Source: Sphingorhabdus sp.
GTDB taxonomy: Bacteria > Pseudomonadota > Alphaproteobacteria > Sphingomonadales > Sphingomonadaceae
Direction: 5' to 3'
Assembly: GCA_028279555.1 (NCBI GenBank)
Contig: JANQNO010000005.1
Coordinates: forward strand, 744,001 to 808,000
Length of the DNA stretch: 64,000 nt
Shown here in pieces: positions 36,555-44,657 of this stretch (its first letter is position 1; each line of letters starts with the position of its first letter). The notes beneath the pieces were generated by a model. The model was not told the DNA's origin. It was given only the letters and a program-made list of their open reading frames with translations, and ran no database searches. The position numbers were made by a program, and so were the translations under genes.

Positions 36555-37634
36555 CTATTCCATGCCGTCATTCTTGAAATTTCTCGAAGAAACGAACGAA
36601 GTGAACGGTGCGGTTTGGAGTCCGATCAGGTTACCATCGGGATCACGCCCAAACATGATCTGTCCGCCATCCATAGGGCCAGGCTCGGTGACGATTGTTC
36701 CACCCGCACGGACAAACAGAGCCCGCGCCTTGTTCATATCGGCCACATCCAGCACAATCATGTTGTAGCCATTTGCGTCGATTGGCCGCGGCTTTTGACG
36801 ATCCTTGGTTGGATGGCTGTGAAACTGGAAAATTTCCAATTCCATATTGCGTATCTGGAACCAGGCAGCTTCGCCCACACTGTTAGGCAGCCCGCTTACC
36901 TTGTCGATTTTTTCGCCTTCCATACGCATGAAGAACCACTGACCAAAGCGACGCGGCGACGGCTGGCCTAACAAAACCGAATAAAAATCCACGGCCCTGT
37001 CAATATCTGGCGTCGCCAGGGCGACATGACGGATACGATATTTGTTTTTGGGCGGTGCTGGTAAATCCAGCTTGGTAACATCGACATGCTCGATCTCGGC
37101 AATGAGGCCATCTGGGTCGCGGGCGTAAGCATAGAGAACAGGGTTCTTGGGATTGAGCTGCTGCATTTCCTTGTCGCCCATAAACTGGCCACCGCCCGCC
37201 AGGAATTTCTGATAGGCTTCGGTTGTCTGGTTCACCTGATAGCAGACATGCATGATACCAGGCCCGTGAACGGCCATCTGCCCGGTATTTTTGGCCTCGT
37301 CAGACGGATTTGCAAAGGACATGAAGCGCACCTGTCCATTCACGCTACGCAACATGCGCGTGTCTGCCTTGACGCCCTGCCTTCCTGCAACCTTGTCGAA
37401 CACGGCATTGTCCGCAATGGCCTGATCGTTCGCCTGCTTCAGATCAAAGGCGCTTTGATAGAGCCCGGTTGTCTTATCGATATCGCTAACGGTAGCGCCG
37501 ATGTAACCGACGCCCTTGATTACGGAATCTTCGGGAAGCTTGTAATCTTCCGGATTGCCACCGCAAGCCGCGAGCGCGAAAAGCGGTGCCGCCAACATCA
37601 TGAATGGTATTTTTCTTGATAACCGGTTCAGCAT
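36555..37634 (-). CDS. VOC-superfamily (glyoxalase/dioxygenase fold) lipoprotein
   Basis: 359 residues. The signal peptide ends in the lipobox LAAC (Cys24), so the protein is anchored to a membrane on the periplasmic side. Two vicinal-oxygen-chelate modules follow (about 41-170 and 197-350), each with the RDPDG(L/N)LI(A/G) end strand that carries a metal glutamate position; HGPGIMHVCYQV and RIRHVALATPDIDRAVDFY contain the first histidines. This is unusual, since VOC enzymes are mostly cytosolic. It may be a lyase, epimerase, dioxygenase or binding protein. It heads the VOC-SDR-PQQ dehydrogenase run. Confidence 0.8.
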   Translation of the reverse strand: MLNRLSRKIPFMMLAAPLFALAACGGNPEDYKLPEDSVIKGVGYIGATVSDIDKTTGLYQSAFDLKQANDQAIADNAVFDKVAGRQGVKADTRMLRSVNGQVRFMSFANPSDEAKNTGQMAVHGPGIMHVCYQVNQTTEAYQKFLAGGGQFMGDKEMQQLNPKNPVLYAYARDPDGLIAEIEHVDVTKLDLPAPPKNKYRIRHVALATPDIDRAVDFYSVLLGQPSPRRFGQWFFMRMEGEKIDKVSGLPNSVGEAAWFQIRNMELEIFQFHSHPTKDRQKPRPIDANGYNMIVLDVADMNKARALFVRAGGTIVTEPGPMDGGQIMFGRDPDGNLIGLQTAPFTSFVSSRNFKNDGME

Positions 37635-37823
37635 GACTCTTCTCCTAAACTTGCAAAAGATCTCTGCGGGCGCGGTGACGCGGCAGTATCATCAAAGCCT
37701 GTTGCAGCGAAGACACATAATTATACAAATAGTCAATTAAGGCAATCAGGAAATTGCAAAACGCATCAGCAACACATAGGATGGTCGACGAGTTGGAGTT
37801 TAATTATCAGCGGGGGAGATAAC
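37635..37823. promoter_or_regulatory. Divergent promoter region of the VOC operon and the TBDR gene
   Basis: 189 bases with an AT-rich centre. At 37718-37740 TAATT and AATTA flank ATACAAATAGTC, an imperfect dyad that could be a TetR operator; the minus strand also carries TATAAT (a -10 match) within it. The TBDR ribosome site GGGGGAG lies just before 37824. Confidence 0.35.
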
Positions 37824-40361
37824 ATGCGGCACAAAAATTTTTCGAAACATGCCTATAGTTTTTTTGCAGGGGTCAGTCTGCTGGCGTTGCCAATGGCGGC
37901 AAATGCGCAGGAAGCGGAAAATGCCGAGGCCGAAGCTGCTGACGATGACGACTTAATCATCGTTACCGCAACAAAGCGCGAAACAACTCTGAAGGAACTG
38001 CCAGTTTCGGTTTCGGTAACTTCGGCTGAAACCATTGAACAAGCGCAAATCCGCGACCTTCTCGATCTTCAGACAGTTGCCCCCTCGCTACGTGTTAACC
38101 AGCTGCAAAATGCTGCTGCGACAAACTTTATTATCCGCGGTTTCGGCAATGGTGCAAATAATGCGGGTATTGAGCCGTCTGTGGGCGTCTTTATCGATGG
38201 CGTATATCGTTCGCGTTCCGGTGCAGCGATTGGTGATCTGGCGAATGTTGCTCGTGTAGAAGTGCTGCGCGGTCCGCAATCGACGCTGTTCGGCAAGAAT
38301 GCTTCGGCGGGTGTTATCTCGATTGTCACACGCGAACCGCAATTTGAATTTGGCGGTTCGGTCGAAGCCTCTTACGGCAATCTTGATGCTCTGGTTTTGA
38401 AAGGCGATATTACCGGACCGATTACGGACCAACTGGCCTTTTCCATAGATGGCGGATTCAACCGCCGTGATGGCTATGCACAGGATGCCAATCTGAATAT
38501 TGATTTGAACAACCGCAACCGCTGGAATGTGCGTGGACAGTTGCTGTTCGAACCAAATGCCGATCTGAAATTCCGTGCGATTGGTGATTATTCCAGCATT
38601 GATGAAGAATGCTGCCTGGCCAACAATATTGTCGCTGGTCCAACCGTTCCGGCGATCTTTGGGGTTGGCGGTGCAGTTGGTCCCAATGATCCACTTTCTT
38701 CGACAAGCTTCCTCAATCAGGTACCGCGCAATGAAATCGACAATTATGGTTTCTCGCTGCAGGCTGACTGGACTACCGGCCCAATCACGCTAACCTCGAT
38801 TACGGCTTATCGTAATGGTCAGGCCTTCCTGGAAGGCGACATCGATTTCAGTAGCGCAGATATCGCCTTTTCAAACAGCGATACAGACATCGATACCTTT
38901 ACACAGGAGCTCAGGATTACATCCGATTTTGATGGCCCTCTCAACTTCCTTTTGGGTGGCTATTATTTCAATGAAGACATTGAATCGAACGGTAATCTGT
39001 TCCTCGGTTCGCAGTCCCGAGGTTTCTTTGATCTATTACTGCCACCCAATGCACTTTTGGGTGCCGAAATCGCTCTAGGCATCACGCCCGGCGCTTCACT
39101 GAATCAGGGTATTCTCAATCAGGAGTCTTTCACTCTCGACAACGAAGCCTGGTCCATTTTCGGCACGGTAGATTTTGAAGTGACAGACCGGCTCACGCTG
39201 ACCGGTGGTTTCAACTACACCAAAGACAAAAAGCGGGCATCGATTGATATTCAGACATTTGACGAACTGGCCCAGATCAATATGGTCGATGCTTTTATCG
39301 TCGGCGCTGTGGGGTCCACGGACCCTGCCGTTATCGCCGCAGCGCTTGCGGGTAACCCCGCAATAGCTGCAGCAGCCACTAACCCTATGACAAATCCTTT
39401 ATTGGCGCTTCAAGGGCTGCAGTTCCAGCCACCTTTCCTGAATCTGCCAAATGCGGTCGAAGATGGTCGCACGAGCGACAGCGATTTTTCATATACACTA
39501 AGGGCCGCCTACGACGTTTCCGACAACATCAATGTGTATTTCAGCTATTCGACTGGTTTCAAGGCTTCGTCCTTCAATCTTTCGAGAGACTCAAAACCGT
39601 TTGGGACTGATTTCACACCGGGGCCTCTCCGCAGCACAATTCTAGCACCTTCATCGCCAATTCTGGATGCTGGCCTGGCCGTTCCGAACCTGACTTCGGG
39701 TACGCGCTTCGCCGGACCTGAAGAGGCCGAAGTATACGAGCTTGGCATTAAGGCGCAGTTCGAAGGCCTGTCTTTCAATCTGGCTGTTTTTGACCAGACT
39801 TTGGAAGGCTTCCAGAGCAACTCTTTCACGGGTACCGGTTTTGCTCTGGCCAATGCAGGTGAACAGAGCACAATAGGCTTCGAATTTGATGCGCTTATTC
39901 AGCCAGCTGATCCGCTGGCGATTACTTTTGCACTCACCTATCTCGATGCCAAGTATGACAGCTTCCCTGGTTCTGTTCTGGGCGATCTAACCGGTCAGGA
40001 TGTAGAAGGTATTGCGCCATTTTCCATCTCGACCTCAGCGACTTATACACATGAGTTTGACAATGGAACGCAGCTGATTGGCCGTGTAGACTACAGTCAT
40101 GAAAGCAATGTCAGCATCAACAACGGTTTGCCCACATTCGGTCCTGCGGCGCGCGACCTGTTCAAGCGAGAGGTTAATCTGGTAAACAGCACCTTGTCGC
40201 TGCGCTTGAATAATGGCCTTGAGTTCAGTGCCTGGGCGCGCAACTTGCTCAATGATCGTTACATTTCAACGGTGTTTGACGGCGTTGCGCAGGCAGGAAC
40301 AGTGTCTGGCTATCCCAATCAGCCACGCACATATGGCGGCACCATTCGTTTCAAATTCTGA
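37824..40361 (+). CDS. TonB-dependent receptor (845 residues)
   Basis: An outer membrane transporter. Signal peptide (1-28, NAQ), acidic spacer and TonB-box region DDDLIIVTATKRE, a plug with RGFGNGANNAGIEP and RVEVLRGPQSTLFGKNASAG, and a barrel ending in GGTIRFKF with terminal phenylalanine. It is of the sphingomonad family found beside catabolic genes for hydrophobic compounds rather than a clear siderophore receptor. The GC is visibly lower than that of the first TBDR in the window. It diverges from the VOC-SDR-PQQ dehydrogenase operon and is followed by a terminator and a TetR gene. Confidence 0.93.
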   Translation: MRHKNFSKHAYSFFAGVSLLALPMAANAQEAENAEAEAADDDDLIIVTATKRETTLKELPVSVSVTSAETIEQAQIRDLLDLQTVAPSLRVNQLQNAAATNFIIRGFGNGANNAGIEPSVGVFIDGVYRSRSGAAIGDLANVARVEVLRGPQSTLFGKNASAGVISIVTREPQFEFGGSVEASYGNLDALVLKGDITGPITDQLAFSIDGGFNRRDGYAQDANLNIDLNNRNRWNVRGQLLFEPNADLKFRAIGDYSSIDEECCLANNIVAGPTVPAIFGVGGAVGPNDPLSSTSFLNQVPRNEIDNYGFSLQADWTTGPITLTSITAYRNGQAFLEGDIDFSSADIAFSNSDTDIDTFTQELRITSDFDGPLNFLLGGYYFNEDIESNGNLFLGSQSRGFFDLLLPPNALLGAEIALGITPGASLNQGILNQESFTLDNEAWSIFGTVDFEVTDRLTLTGGFNYTKDKKRASIDIQTFDELAQINMVDAFIVGAVGSTDPAVIAAALAGNPAIAAAATNPMTNPLLALQGLQFQPPFLNLPNAVEDGRTSDSDFSYTLRAAYDVSDNINVYFSYSTGFKASSFNLSRDSKPFGTDFTPGPLRSTILAPSSPILDAGLAVPNLTSGTRFAGPEEAEVYELGIKAQFEGLSFNLAVFDQTLEGFQSNSFTGTGFALANAGEQSTIGFEFDALIQPADPLAITFALTYLDAKYDSFPGSVLGDLTGQDVEGIAPFSISTSATYTHEFDNGTQLIGRVDYSHESNVSINNGLPTFGPAARDLFKREVNLVNSTLSLRLNNGLEFSAWARNLLNDRYISTVFDGVAQAGTVSGYPNQPRTYGGTIRFKF

Positions 40362-40386
40362 TCCCTCTCTCCTCTTGGATCAGTCA

Positions 40387-40419
40387 GGGGCAGGCGGAGA
40401 AATTCACCTGCCTCTTTTT
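40387..40419 (+). terminator. Rho-independent terminator after the TBDR gene
   Basis: GGGGCAGG and CCTGCCTC form an 8-bp stem (one G-U pair) around a 12-base loop, followed by five T residues, 26 bases after the stop. Confidence 0.75.
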
Positions 40420-40438
40420 GTCTCAACAGGAAAGGATA

Positions 40439-41068
40439 TCAGCGCTTCAGTTTCTTTTTTGATGTCTGGTATTCGCTGCGCACTGCTGCAAAGCTACCCA
40501 ATATCATCGTAACTGTAACATCTTCGATTTCAGCAAGGCTCATCTTGCTGCGTAGCAGATAATTGCCTGCTGCCGCGCTCAGACCAAAAGAAATATCGGT
40601 GGCGGCTCGCGCAAGCTTATCCGGCATGTCGAAATTCCTGCTCAGGATTGGGGCAAGATAGTCAACCGATGCATCCCGGCCATAACCGGTTGGATCATTC
40701 AAATCAGACAAGTTTGGTTCGGACTGCAGCCTCTCGATAATAAGGCCGCGCCGGTCGATATAGGTCAGATACTCGCGTGTAATATTGCGAACGAGATCCT
40801 CAAAGGTGATGGCCTGCTTGGCCGCCTCAAACTGCAGCCGCCTCAATCGTTTCAATTCGCGTTCAAGCAGCTCTTTCAATAATTCTTCCAGACTATCGAA
40901 ATAGTTATAAACCAGCGCCTTACTGACTCCCTCCTGCCTTGCAATGCGCTCCATTGACAGGTGGGAAATGCCATCGCGCGCTATCATCTCCGCGGTAGTA
41001 TCAAGTATCATCTTGCGCCTGATTTCAGGGCTGAATCGTTTGCGAGATTTACCTGCTGTTTTCGTCAC
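40439..41068 (-). CDS. TetR-family transcriptional regulator
   Basis: About 209 residues from GTG at 41068; the frame is open to a TTG at 41143. The N-terminal helix-turn-helix reads ILDTTAEMIARDGISHLSM followed by RIARQEGVSKALVYNYF, a clear TetR pattern; the C-terminal ligand domain is not assignable. It converges on the TBDR gene. By position it probably controls the VOC operon and the TBDR, with a candidate dyad between them; the ligand is unknown. Confidence 0.85.
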   Translation of the reverse strand: MTKTAGKSRKRFSPEIRRKMILDTTAEMIARDGISHLSMERIARQEGVSKALVYNYFDSLEELLKELLERELKRLRRLQFEAAKQAITFEDLVRNITREYLTYIDRRGLIIERLQSEPNLSDLNDPTGYGRDASVDYLAPILSRNFDMPDKLARAATDISFGLSAAAGNYLLRSKMSLAEIEDVTVTMILGSFAAVRSEYQTSKKKLKR

Positions 41069-41186
41069 CTGAAATCGCCACTCTAGAATCGGTCGCCAAT
41101 TCTCGGCGCTACCATGTTTCTTGTGTGGAAGGAACATTAGCAATACAATGCCTGTTTTTGCGCCCGGAATATCCCGAAAGCGGCAG

Positions 41187-42365
41187 TTAGATGTCAGCGA
41201 GCATATTATTTTTGTTGGCTCTATCTGTGCTGTTAACTTGGGCCGTTTGATGAGGTCCCCAGATCTTTTGGTCCGGCAGGAACGGCGCGATGTAGAGCCC
41301 GGCCATGGTCATCGGATAGTTGGGGGCGGTGCCGATGCCGATATTGTCATGGGGGCGTTCGCCTTTGACCTTGTGGAAGGTGCCGAACAGGATGTCATAG
41401 ACAATGAACTCGCCGCCATAATTGCTGTCGCCGACGCCCTTGTCCGGATAATGGTGATAGCGGTGATTATCGCCGATCGAGAAGATATATTCCCAGAAGC
41501 CCAGCTTCAGATCGATATTGGCATGCTGGAAAATACCGATAGTGAGCTGCATCAGCACGGCCACCATCACGATTTCCGCTGAGGGCTGGAGCAGCGCAAA
41601 GGGCAGCGCGAAAAGTAGCGCCTGGCCGATCACCTCAACGGGATGGCTGCGAATGCCGTTCAGCCAGTATAGCCGCTTCACCGAATGATGCGCGGCGTGG
41701 AAGCGCCAGAGGAAAGGCACTTCATGCAGTGCGCGGTGGTACCAATAGCGGAAGAAATCCTTGATCAGGATGAACAGGAACACCTGCACTACGCCGGGTA
41801 GCTGTGACGGCCACAGGCCATGGCCATAGGGCTCCATCGCCTCGACCAGATTGACCAGCAGAAACACCGAAAGCAGATATTTTGAAAAACCGTTCCAAAG
41901 CGCGCCGGAAAAGAACATCATCAGGTCAACAGAGGTGTCATTACCGCCCTCCAGCCAGTTGCGGCTGTAAGGCAGGAGGCGTTCCAGCGGCGCGACATAC
42001 ATGCCAATGACAACGGGCAGCAGCGCAAGCGTGGCAATGGATTGCAACGATGCTCCACTCTCGGCGACTGCAAACCCGATCACCAGGCCCGCCGCTATGG
42101 TCGCCGGGAAAATGGTATGCTGCAAAACAGTCTTCAGCATCGTACCTTCCAGCTTGTGCGACAGTCCATCCAGATGACGTAGTAACCAGTTCATCGGACG
42201 CACAATCAGATAAGAAATCAGTTTCTCGATCAGATTGAACGGAATGCCGATCCATTTTTCCAGCATCCAGCCAAAGCGACTATGCCCTCGCAAAGTTCGG
42301 TTGTTATAGCTGCGGTGAAATTCGTCGCTGGTTGCATGGGATTCGGACAAGGGCTTTGCAGTCAC
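41187..42365 (-). CDS. Sterol desaturase/fatty acid hydroxylase-family di-iron membrane enzyme
   Basis: 392 residues with four or more hydrophobic segments and the histidine clusters of the family: His210-x3-His214, His223-x2-His226-His227 (RFHAAHHSVKR), His281 (FQHANID) and His301-x2-His304-His305 (NHRYHHYPD). These bind two irons for O2-dependent hydroxylation or desaturation of lipids, carotenoids or sterol-like compounds in the inner membrane. The start is GTG with GAGGAG seven bases upstream. It diverges from the paraoxonase-like gene across a short region with a candidate operator. Confidence 0.9.
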   Translation of the reverse strand: MTAKPLSESHATSDEFHRSYNNRTLRGHSRFGWMLEKWIGIPFNLIEKLISYLIVRPMNWLLRHLDGLSHKLEGTMLKTVLQHTIFPATIAAGLVIGFAVAESGASLQSIATLALLPVVIGMYVAPLERLLPYSRNWLEGGNDTSVDLMMFFSGALWNGFSKYLLSVFLLVNLVEAMEPYGHGLWPSQLPGVVQVFLFILIKDFFRYWYHRALHEVPFLWRFHAAHHSVKRLYWLNGIRSHPVEVIGQALLFALPFALLQPSAEIVMVAVLMQLTIGIFQHANIDLKLGFWEYIFSIGDNHRYHHYPDKGVGDSNYGGEFIVYDILFGTFHKVKGERPHDNIGIGTAPNYPMTMAGLYIAPFLPDQKIWGPHQTAQVNSTDRANKNNMLADI

Positions 42366-42422
42366 GATTCTGCTCCTCGATTGCCGGGCTTTGGGCGGAT
42401 TTGGAAAATCATATTGATAAAA

Positions 42423-42434
42423 TGAACGTGTTCA
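42423..42434. promoter_or_regulatory. Candidate operator TGAAC-GT-GTTCA in a divergent promoter
   Basis: A 5+5 inverted repeat with a two-base spacer midway between the start codons of the hydroxylase (42365) and the paraoxonase-like gene (42489). Two TetR genes are nearby. Operators of this size and form are common for TetR proteins, but no consensus is known here. Confidence 0.4.
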
Positions 42435-42488
42435 CTATATCTATTGTTGCGCGCTGTCAAGCAGCTGATATGTTATCTGGGGAAGTTA

Positions 42489-43565
42489 ATGTCGAAGAAA
42501 CTGATCATCATTTTGGTCTTCGCAGGATTGATTGCGTTTCAGGCATATCGGGTCTCCAGAGACGCTGGTGTCTTCACAGAAGTGAATGCAGTCACCTATG
42601 GCAGCTGCGCAAAAATGCATGGCCTACCTGGTTCCGAAGACATTAATATTGACCGCGGCAATCGGGTCGCATTCATCTCATCCGGCAATGGCCGCGAAGC
42701 GTTTGCCAGCTATGATAGTGACCAGCCGATCGATGTTGCAGATGGGGATATCTGGCGGCTTGACCTATCAAAGCCGGATAGCCGGCCGGAGCGGCTAAAT
42801 GTCAATGCCGGCGGAAAATTTCATCCGCATGGTATCGATCTGCTCACTCTTCCGAATGGCGAGCGGGAGCTATATGTTATCAACCATCTAGGGCGCGATG
42901 AGCATGAGGTGCTGATTTTCGGTATCAGCGCATCTCATAACCTGACCCTTAAACGGCGCATTCACTATCCCGAACTCATCTCACCTAATGACATCAAGGC
43001 AATCCAAAGCGGGCAATTTTTTGCCACCAATGACCATGGCAGTCCGCAGTCATCCTTCATGGCACGGGTCGAGGAATATCTGGGCCTGTCATGGTCCTCG
43101 GTCAGCTATTTTGACGGGGAGAAAGGATCGCTGATGCTGAAGGGCATCAAGAGCGCCAACGGGATCACTCTGTCCCCGGATCAGCAGACACTCTATGTCG
43201 CCGAGGCGCTGGGCCGGTCGATCAAGCGCTACAAGCGGGGCGACAGGATTGATCAGTGGGAATTTGCCGACCAGATAAATGTCGATACGGCGGTTGATAA
43301 TCTGGAATGGAGCGAAGACGGAAAGCTGCTGGCCGGTGCCCATCCCAAAATATTCGACCTGCTTGGGCATTTTGCAGATGCGGATAACATTTCGCCCTCC
43401 CAGGTGATCAGTATCAATGTCGAAAACGCTCCGATGACATATGACACCATCTATATGAATGACGGCAGCGAGATGTCAGGCTCCAGCGTCGCAGTGGTTC
43501 TCGATAACGAAATGCTGATCGGCAATGTCGCGGAAAACCATTTCCTGCGCTGTAGGAAAAACTGA
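42489..43565 (+). CDS. Paraoxonase (PON)-like lactonase, membrane-anchored
   Basis: 358 residues: an N-terminal anchor (about 5-20), then a six-bladed propeller with every key residue of the PON family at nearly the human PON1 numbering: Ca ligands Glu50-Asp51, Asn167-Asp168, Asn224, Asp270 and Asn271; the His114/His133 dyad (HPHGID, INHLG); and Cys40 with Cys355, matching the PON1 disulfide pair. PON enzymes hydrolyse lactones, including acyl-homoserine lactones, and some esters, so a periplasmic lactonase is likely. ATG at 42489 follows GGGGAAG. It is divergent from the di-iron hydroxylase and upstream of a TetR gene. Confidence 0.85.
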   Translation: MSKKLIIILVFAGLIAFQAYRVSRDAGVFTEVNAVTYGSCAKMHGLPGSEDINIDRGNRVAFISSGNGREAFASYDSDQPIDVADGDIWRLDLSKPDSRPERLNVNAGGKFHPHGIDLLTLPNGERELYVINHLGRDEHEVLIFGISASHNLTLKRRIHYPELISPNDIKAIQSGQFFATNDHGSPQSSFMARVEEYLGLSWSSVSYFDGEKGSLMLKGIKSANGITLSPDQQTLYVAEALGRSIKRYKRGDRIDQWEFADQINVDTAVDNLEWSEDGKLLAGAHPKIFDLLGHFADADNISPSQVISINVENAPMTYDTIYMNDGSEMSGSSVAVVLDNEMLIGNVAENHFLRCRKN

Positions 43566-43615
43566 GCACCCGCACCGCACCTTGACCCGTTCCGGCAAGC
43601 CTCATAGATACAAAC

Positions 43616-44257
43616 ATGCCCAGACCTTCGATAACTCCCGAAAAACGCGCCGAAATGCGCAGCTATATCCGCGATGCAGTGGTCAGGATCGTCCGCCGCC
43701 GCAAGATCACTCCGAACGACACTGGAGCGTGGAACAAAATTACCATTCGGGATGTAATCAAAGAAGCCGATATTTCCATCGGTACCTTCTATAAGTATTT
43801 CAAAGACCGGGCCGATCTTGCCCAAACACTCTGGACTGAGCCAGTCGATAAACTGCGGTCCGAAATGCAGGCAGAATTCGACCAGGCAGATGGTCCGGAA
43901 AAGCAAATTCGAATACTGCTGGAACAATATGCGCGCTTCGCGACCGAAAACCCTCAGCTCTTCAAACATATATTCTTGACCATTCCGGACGGTCGCTATC
44001 GTCCAGAAGAGAAAATCGAGTTGAAGGACGAAATGTTCCACCGCAATCTTTGTGCAGCGTTTAAAGAGGGTCAGCAGTCAGGGGTATTTGGAGATTTTGA
44101 TGTGGGTCAGATGGCGCAGATCTTCTGGGCTGCAATCCACGGCAGCCTCGCGTTACCCATCAATCTCGACCGGGTTGGGTTTGATAGTCCAGGGCAATTG
44201 CCTTCGCATATGATCGAAAAATTAATGGCGATGATCCTCAACAACTCTAACCTTTAG
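43616..44257 (+). CDS. TetR-family transcriptional regulator
   Basis: 213 residues. The N-terminal DNA-binding region (KITIRDVIKEADISIGTFYKYF) is a clear TetR helix-turn-helix, preceded by a longer than usual arm with RIVRRRKITPND. It lies 50 bases after the paraoxonase-like gene on the same strand, so it may be co-transcribed and may control the hydroxylase/lactonase divergon. It is the last gene before the island border at tRNA-Tyr. Confidence 0.88.
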   Translation: MPRPSITPEKRAEMRSYIRDAVVRIVRRRKITPNDTGAWNKITIRDVIKEADISIGTFYKYFKDRADLAQTLWTEPVDKLRSEMQAEFDQADGPEKQIRILLEQYARFATENPQLFKHIFLTIPDGRYRPEEKIELKDEMFHRNLCAAFKEGQQSGVFGDFDVGQMAQIFWAAIHGSLALPINLDRVGFDSPGQLPSHMIEKLMAMILNNSNL

Positions 44258-44411
44258 AGTTCACAAAAATGTCTTCTGGTGTGAGCTCAACTCGAGCGTT
44301 TTTTTGAATTGCCCAGTGTGTCTCATTCATCGATTCTCTGGGACACGCTTTTGTGCCCGAAGCCAGCGATTGCCGCCAGCTGTTCCTTGGTATTCAAGAT
44401 TCGAGCGACCT

Positions 44412-44455
44412 CGGATTTCCGGGATTTTCTTTGGATGATGGTGGACAGGGCTGGA
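44412..44455. repeat. att-like site overlapping the tRNA-Tyr 3' end (right border)
   Basis: The 44 bases repeated at 30356-30399 in direct orientation. It covers the last 14 tRNA bases, the encoded CCA and 27 bases downstream of the tRNA (on the minus strand). Confidence 0.6.
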
Positions 44456-44524
44456 TTCGAACCAGCGTACGGAAACCCGGGCAGATTTACAGTCTGCTGC
44501 CTTTAACCACTCGGCCACCTGTCC
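44439..44524 (-). tRNA. tRNA-Tyr (anticodon GTA)
   Basis: On the minus strand the 83-base body (44524-44442) is followed by an encoded CCA. The acceptor stem is GGACAGG/CCTGTCC with discriminator A. The D arm has GAGTGGTTAAAGGC, the anticodon stem-loop is GCAGACTGTAAATCTGC with GTA, there is a long class II variable arm as expected for tRNA-Tyr, and the T arm is GCTGGTTCGAATCCAGC. Its 3' end coincides with the candidate island border. Confidence 0.97.
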
Positions 44525-44569
44525 ATATCTGAATGACCGCTGGCCGCGGCTGCCATTCGAGAGAGCGGC

Positions 44570-44598
44570 TCAATGGCGAAAGAGGCCTTGCCTGTCAA
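44570..44598 (-). promoter_or_regulatory. Possible promoter of tRNA-Tyr
   Basis: A perfect TTGACA (-35) at 44598-44593 and a weak CATTGA at the -10 place after a 17-base spacer, about 45 bases upstream of the tRNA. The -10 is poor, so confidence is low. Confidence 0.25.
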
Positions 44599-44657
44599 TG
44601 CCCGAGATGGGAAAGAGGCGGGAGAATATGCCTATCTCCTTTGCAGAAATCTGAGCA

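Larger units (their letters stand above)
30356..44455. mobile_element. Candidate tRNA-Tyr-targeted genomic island (no integrase left)
   Basis: The right border is the 3' end of tRNA-Tyr plus 27 downstream bases (44412-44455); the left border is a direct 44-bp copy (30356-30399) with three mismatches. Between them lie about 14 kb that by eye are clearly poorer in G+C than the flanks and encode accessory catabolic and regulatory genes. Orientation is correct for insertion at a tRNA 3' end. No integrase or other mobility gene is visible, so the element is either decayed or the repeat arose otherwise. Confidence 0.45.
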
